This document shows, one piece after another, positions 5,553 through 6,910 of a DNA stretch of 6,910 nt. The stretch covers positions 1 through 6,910 of the forward strand of contig JAOQAA010000730.1 of assembly GCA_025963815.1 (NCBI GenBank), read 5' to 3'. Below the pieces are notes generated by a model. The model was not told where the DNA came from and did not search any database. It saw nothing but the letters and a program-made list of their open reading frames with translations. How positions within the stretch are numbered: position 1 is the first letter of the stretch; the number at the start of each line of letters is the position of its first letter. The translations under genes were made by a program, and so were the position numbers. The stretch is from Capsulimonas sp. (GTDB lineage: Bacteria; Armatimonadota; Armatimonadia; Armatimonadales; Capsulimonadaceae).

Positions 5553-6209
5553 TTACATTCCGGAGCTGGTGGGCGGCGGAGCCGTCGTAGGGCTGGCGCT
5601 GTTATCCGTCGTAGCTGGTACTGGGGTGGAATCGTCAACAGGAGGCGGGGGCGGCGCCGCCTTGTCGTGCACGACAACAATGTGCGTCTTCTCGACCACC
5701 TTCACCTTCGGGGCAGGAGGAGGCGTCTTGACGCCGCCGGTGGCAACGATCTCAATCTTATTGACGACGCTGGTCACGCCAGGAGTGTTGGAAGCAGTTC
5801 GCTCGGCGAGCGCCTTCTGCTGCTGGTTCTGGGCAGTGCCAGTCAAACGAACGACACCAGCGGAGTCGGCCGTAGCAAGAATGCGTGAGCCAGTCAGCTG
5901 AACGTTCGTGTGAATGTTCTTGAGTACTGCGTCGCCGGTAGCCGAATCCGCGCCCGTGGCGGCCCCAGGACCGGCGTTGGTATTGTTGGTCTGCGGCACA
6001 CCGCCGACCACAGTCGTTGTGGCTCCCGGGGTAGTCACAGTGGTCGTACCCGCCGGCACAGCGACGGGAACAGGCGTAGTCGTGGTCGTGTTGGTCACAA
6101 CCGTCGGCGGCTGGTTCTCAGCGGCGTCATTGTTGCTGCAGCCGGCGGCAAAGATGGTTGCGGTAAAGGCGACGGCGCAAAAGCAGCGCATAATAGGCAT
6201 CGAAGACAT
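5553..6209 (-). CDS. BON-domain lipoprotein with Thr- and Pro-rich flanks
   Basis: This is a predicted envelope lipoprotein of 218 residues. The signal region (1-24) has a hydrophobic core and the lipobox-like AAGC ending at Cys24; Ala at -3 is less usual than Leu. A low-complexity Thr/Val/Pro segment follows (about 34-75), then one BON domain (about 92-154, with GSRILATADSAGVVRLTGTA and NTPGVTSVVNKIEI), and a Pro-rich tail (about 158-218). BON domains are thought to bind phospholipid or other envelope components, as in OsmY; no enzyme activity is expected. The ATG at 6207-6209 is chosen because AAGGAG (6218-6223) lies eight bases upstream and the lipoprotein signal starts there; a longer TTG-started frame to 6299 adds 30 residues with no signal-like character. 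It diverges from the sprT-like gene. No convincing promoter was found for it, and its function is unknown. Confidence 0.87.
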   Translation of the reverse strand: MSSMPIMRCFCAVAFTATIFAAGCSNNDAAENQPPTVVTNTTTTTPVPVAVPAGTTTVTTPGATTTVVGGVPQTNNTNAGPGAATGADSATGDAVLKNIHTNVQLTGSRILATADSAGVVRLTGTAQNQQQKALAERTASNTPGVTSVVNKIEIVATGGVKTPPPAPKVKVVEKTHIVVVHDKAAPPPPPVDDSTPVPATTDNSASPTTAPPPTSSGM

Positions 6210-6217
6210 CGTGGATA

Positions 6218-6223
6218 CTCCTT
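6218..6223 (-). promoter_or_regulatory. Ribosome binding site deciding the BON lipoprotein start
   Basis: AAGGAG on the minus strand is eight bases upstream of the ATG at 6207-6209, an ideal distance. It rules in this start over the upstream in-frame TTG at 6297-6299. Confidence 0.88.
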
Positions 6224-6320
6224 CATCGTTGACGTCAGTGAATTGCGGCGAACGATATCCGTATGTACCCGCGCTTGGCCGTTGGGAAACCTGTGTCAAA
6301 CGAGATTGTCCATGCAGGAC

Positions 6321-6327
6321 AGGAGGT
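6321..6327 (+). promoter_or_regulatory. Consensus Shine-Dalgarno of the SprT-like gene
   Basis: AGGAGGT is a full match to the anti-Shine-Dalgarno complement. It lies 10 bases from GTG (6338-6340) and 13 from ATG (6341-6343), slightly favouring GTG by distance. It runs straight into a TATAAT (6327-6332), discussed among the findings. Confidence 0.8.
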
Positions 6328-6337
6328 ATAATCTCTG

Positions 6338-6865
6338 GTGATGAAGGCCATGCAAATTCAAGTCGAAGCGCCGCTACCCTCCCCTCCTATTCGCGAGCTA
6401 ACAGAAGCAGAGCTTCTCCAAGCCATACGTGAGGAGTTCGATCGGCTCAACCAGGAGTATTTTGAGAATGAACTGATCTATCCCACGATCGTCATCTCGC
6501 GGCGCAAGGCGTACGGGGGATATTATCAGCCGCAGCGACACCGGATCGTGCTCAGCTGGCAGGCATACCTAGAGCATGGGTGGGAAGAAGCACTGAACAC
6601 GTTTCGTCACGAAGTGGCGCACATCAAGCACCCGAACCACTCGAAGGCGTTTTGGAATTTAGCGGCGCAGCTGGGAGTAACAAAGCGTTACGCCGCCTCT
6701 CCGCTCACGCCGCCACGCACCCCGCACCGATACGTCTACGGCTGCCCCGTCTGCGGCCGCCGCGTCCACCGAAACCGCCGCATCCGCCAGGCGTCCTGCG
6801 GCGCGTGCGACAAGAACTACAACCCCAATTTTGCGTTAAAATTGCTGAGTTCGGACGAGCGATAG
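6338..6865 (+). CDS. SprT-like zinc metalloprotease-type protein
   Basis: SprT-like proteins share a HExxH fold with the SPRTN/Spartan DNA-protein crosslink proteases; bacterial members are mostly uncharacterised. The 175 residues have an N-terminal helix region (about 22-46, LTEAELLQAIREEFDRLNQEYF), a strand pair with YGGYY (59-63), and the active-site helix HEVAH (91-95: His91, Glu92, His95). The likely third zinc ligand is His101 in HPNHSKAFW. The C-terminus is a zinc ribbon with CPVC (136-139) and CGAC (154-157). All expected zinc-binding and catalytic residues are present. The first two codons are GTG ATG, so the start may be 6338 or 6341; a consensus ribosome site at 6321-6327 serves both. 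It is the only plus-strand gene, divergent from the BON lipoprotein gene, and ends before a hairpin at 6882. A proteolytic target cannot be told from sequence. Confidence 0.92.
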   Translation: MMKAMQIQVEAPLPSPPIRELTEAELLQAIREEFDRLNQEYFENELIYPTIVISRRKAYGGYYQPQRHRIVLSWQAYLEHGWEEALNTFRHEVAHIKHPNHSKAFWNLAAQLGVTKRYAASPLTPPRTPHRYVYGCPVCGRRVHRNRRIRQASCGACDKNYNPNFALKLLSSDER

Positions 6866-6881
6866 AGCCCTCACCCTCGTT

Positions 6882-6901
6882 CCCTCTCCCGGAGGAGAGG
6901 G
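6882..6901. repeat. Palindromic hairpin, dispersed-repeat-like, after the SprT-like gene
   Basis: CCCTCTCC (6882-6889) and GGAGAGGG (6894-6901) are perfect complements around CGGA, starting 16 bases after the stop codon. Together with the preceding CCCTCACCCTCGTT (6868-6881), this resembles the CCCTCACCC...CCCTCTCCC type of intergenic palindromic repeat seen in many genomes. The resemblance is from memory, not a search. No T-run follows within the window, so terminator function is unproven. Confidence 0.55.
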
Positions 6902-6910
6902 ATGTCCAAA

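Noticed and set aside
4966..5901. A 311-codon plus-strand open frame opposite the kinase and BON lipoprotein genes
   Set aside because: It is antisense to two clear genes and crosses both of their promoter or hairpin signals. It shows no recognisable domain; its long Gly/Val/Thr tail is the reverse of the low-complexity lipoprotein coding sequence.
6210..6299. A 30-residue extension of the BON lipoprotein starting at TTG 6299
   Set aside because: It would bury the lipoprotein signal peptide, and an ideal AAGGAG precedes the internal ATG at 6209.
6294..6299. Consensus TTGACA on the minus strand as -35 box of the BON lipoprotein promoter
   Set aside because: At 16-18 bases downstream the sequence is GC-rich (AAGCGC). 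The nearest -10-like TACATA is about 26 bases away, too far for a standard promoter.
1..6910. Mobile element, CRISPR array, toxin-antitoxin or phage-defence system
   Set aside because: No transposase, integrase, spaced direct repeats or small paired genes were seen. Although ssrA is a common integration site, the sequence after its 3' end leads directly to a terminator and a housekeeping operon, with no duplicated ssrA end visible.

Overview
This is a compact bacterial housekeeping region with moderately high GC, almost all read from the minus strand. I see no prophage, insertion sequence, CRISPR array or island signature. The order amidase-gerM-murI-rph-rdgB resembles the racE-gerM-rph-ysnA neighbourhood of Bacillus subtilis. 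The short LID-less adenylate kinase with a GIPRN motif, and the amidase with a copper-amine-oxidase-type N-terminal domain plus AMIN domains, are less typical of classical Firmicutes or Proteobacteria. An Armatimonadota-like or other deep-branching lineage would fit. That assignment is an inference and is weakly held.

Layout from high to low coordinates. A SprT-like zinc metalloprotease gene (6338-6865, +) diverges from a BON-domain lipoprotein gene (5553-6209, -). Next come an adenylate-kinase family gene (4801-5412, -) with a near-consensus promoter, and the tmRNA gene ssrA (4354-4752, -) with an extended -10 promoter and a strong terminator. After these lies an apparent cell-wall operon, 4203 down to 971: an exported N-acetylmuramoyl-L-alanine amidase, a GerMN-domain lipoprotein and a MurI-family racemase. 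The lipoprotein and murI genes overlap by 4 bases. A second promoter overlaps the murI stop codon and reads into rph (RNase PH) and rdgB (ITP/XTP pyrophosphatase), which runs off the left edge of the window.

How the genes work together. The amidase, the GerM-like lipoprotein and the racemase form an envelope/peptidoglycan set. RNase PH and RdgB are RNA 3'-end maturation and nucleotide-pool sanitation functions. tmRNA with SmpB rescues stalled ribosomes. 

The most notable observation is that the MurI homologue has lost the first of its two catalytic cysteines: the usual ACNT motif reads ASGT. The second cysteine, the Asp, the Glu and the His are kept. Other points worth a look are a predicted 16-residue tmRNA tag, a perfect 15-base palindrome at the predicted rph transcription start, a divergent NMP kinase, and a dispersed-repeat-like hairpin at the right edge. 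I found no convincing undescribed multi-gene system.
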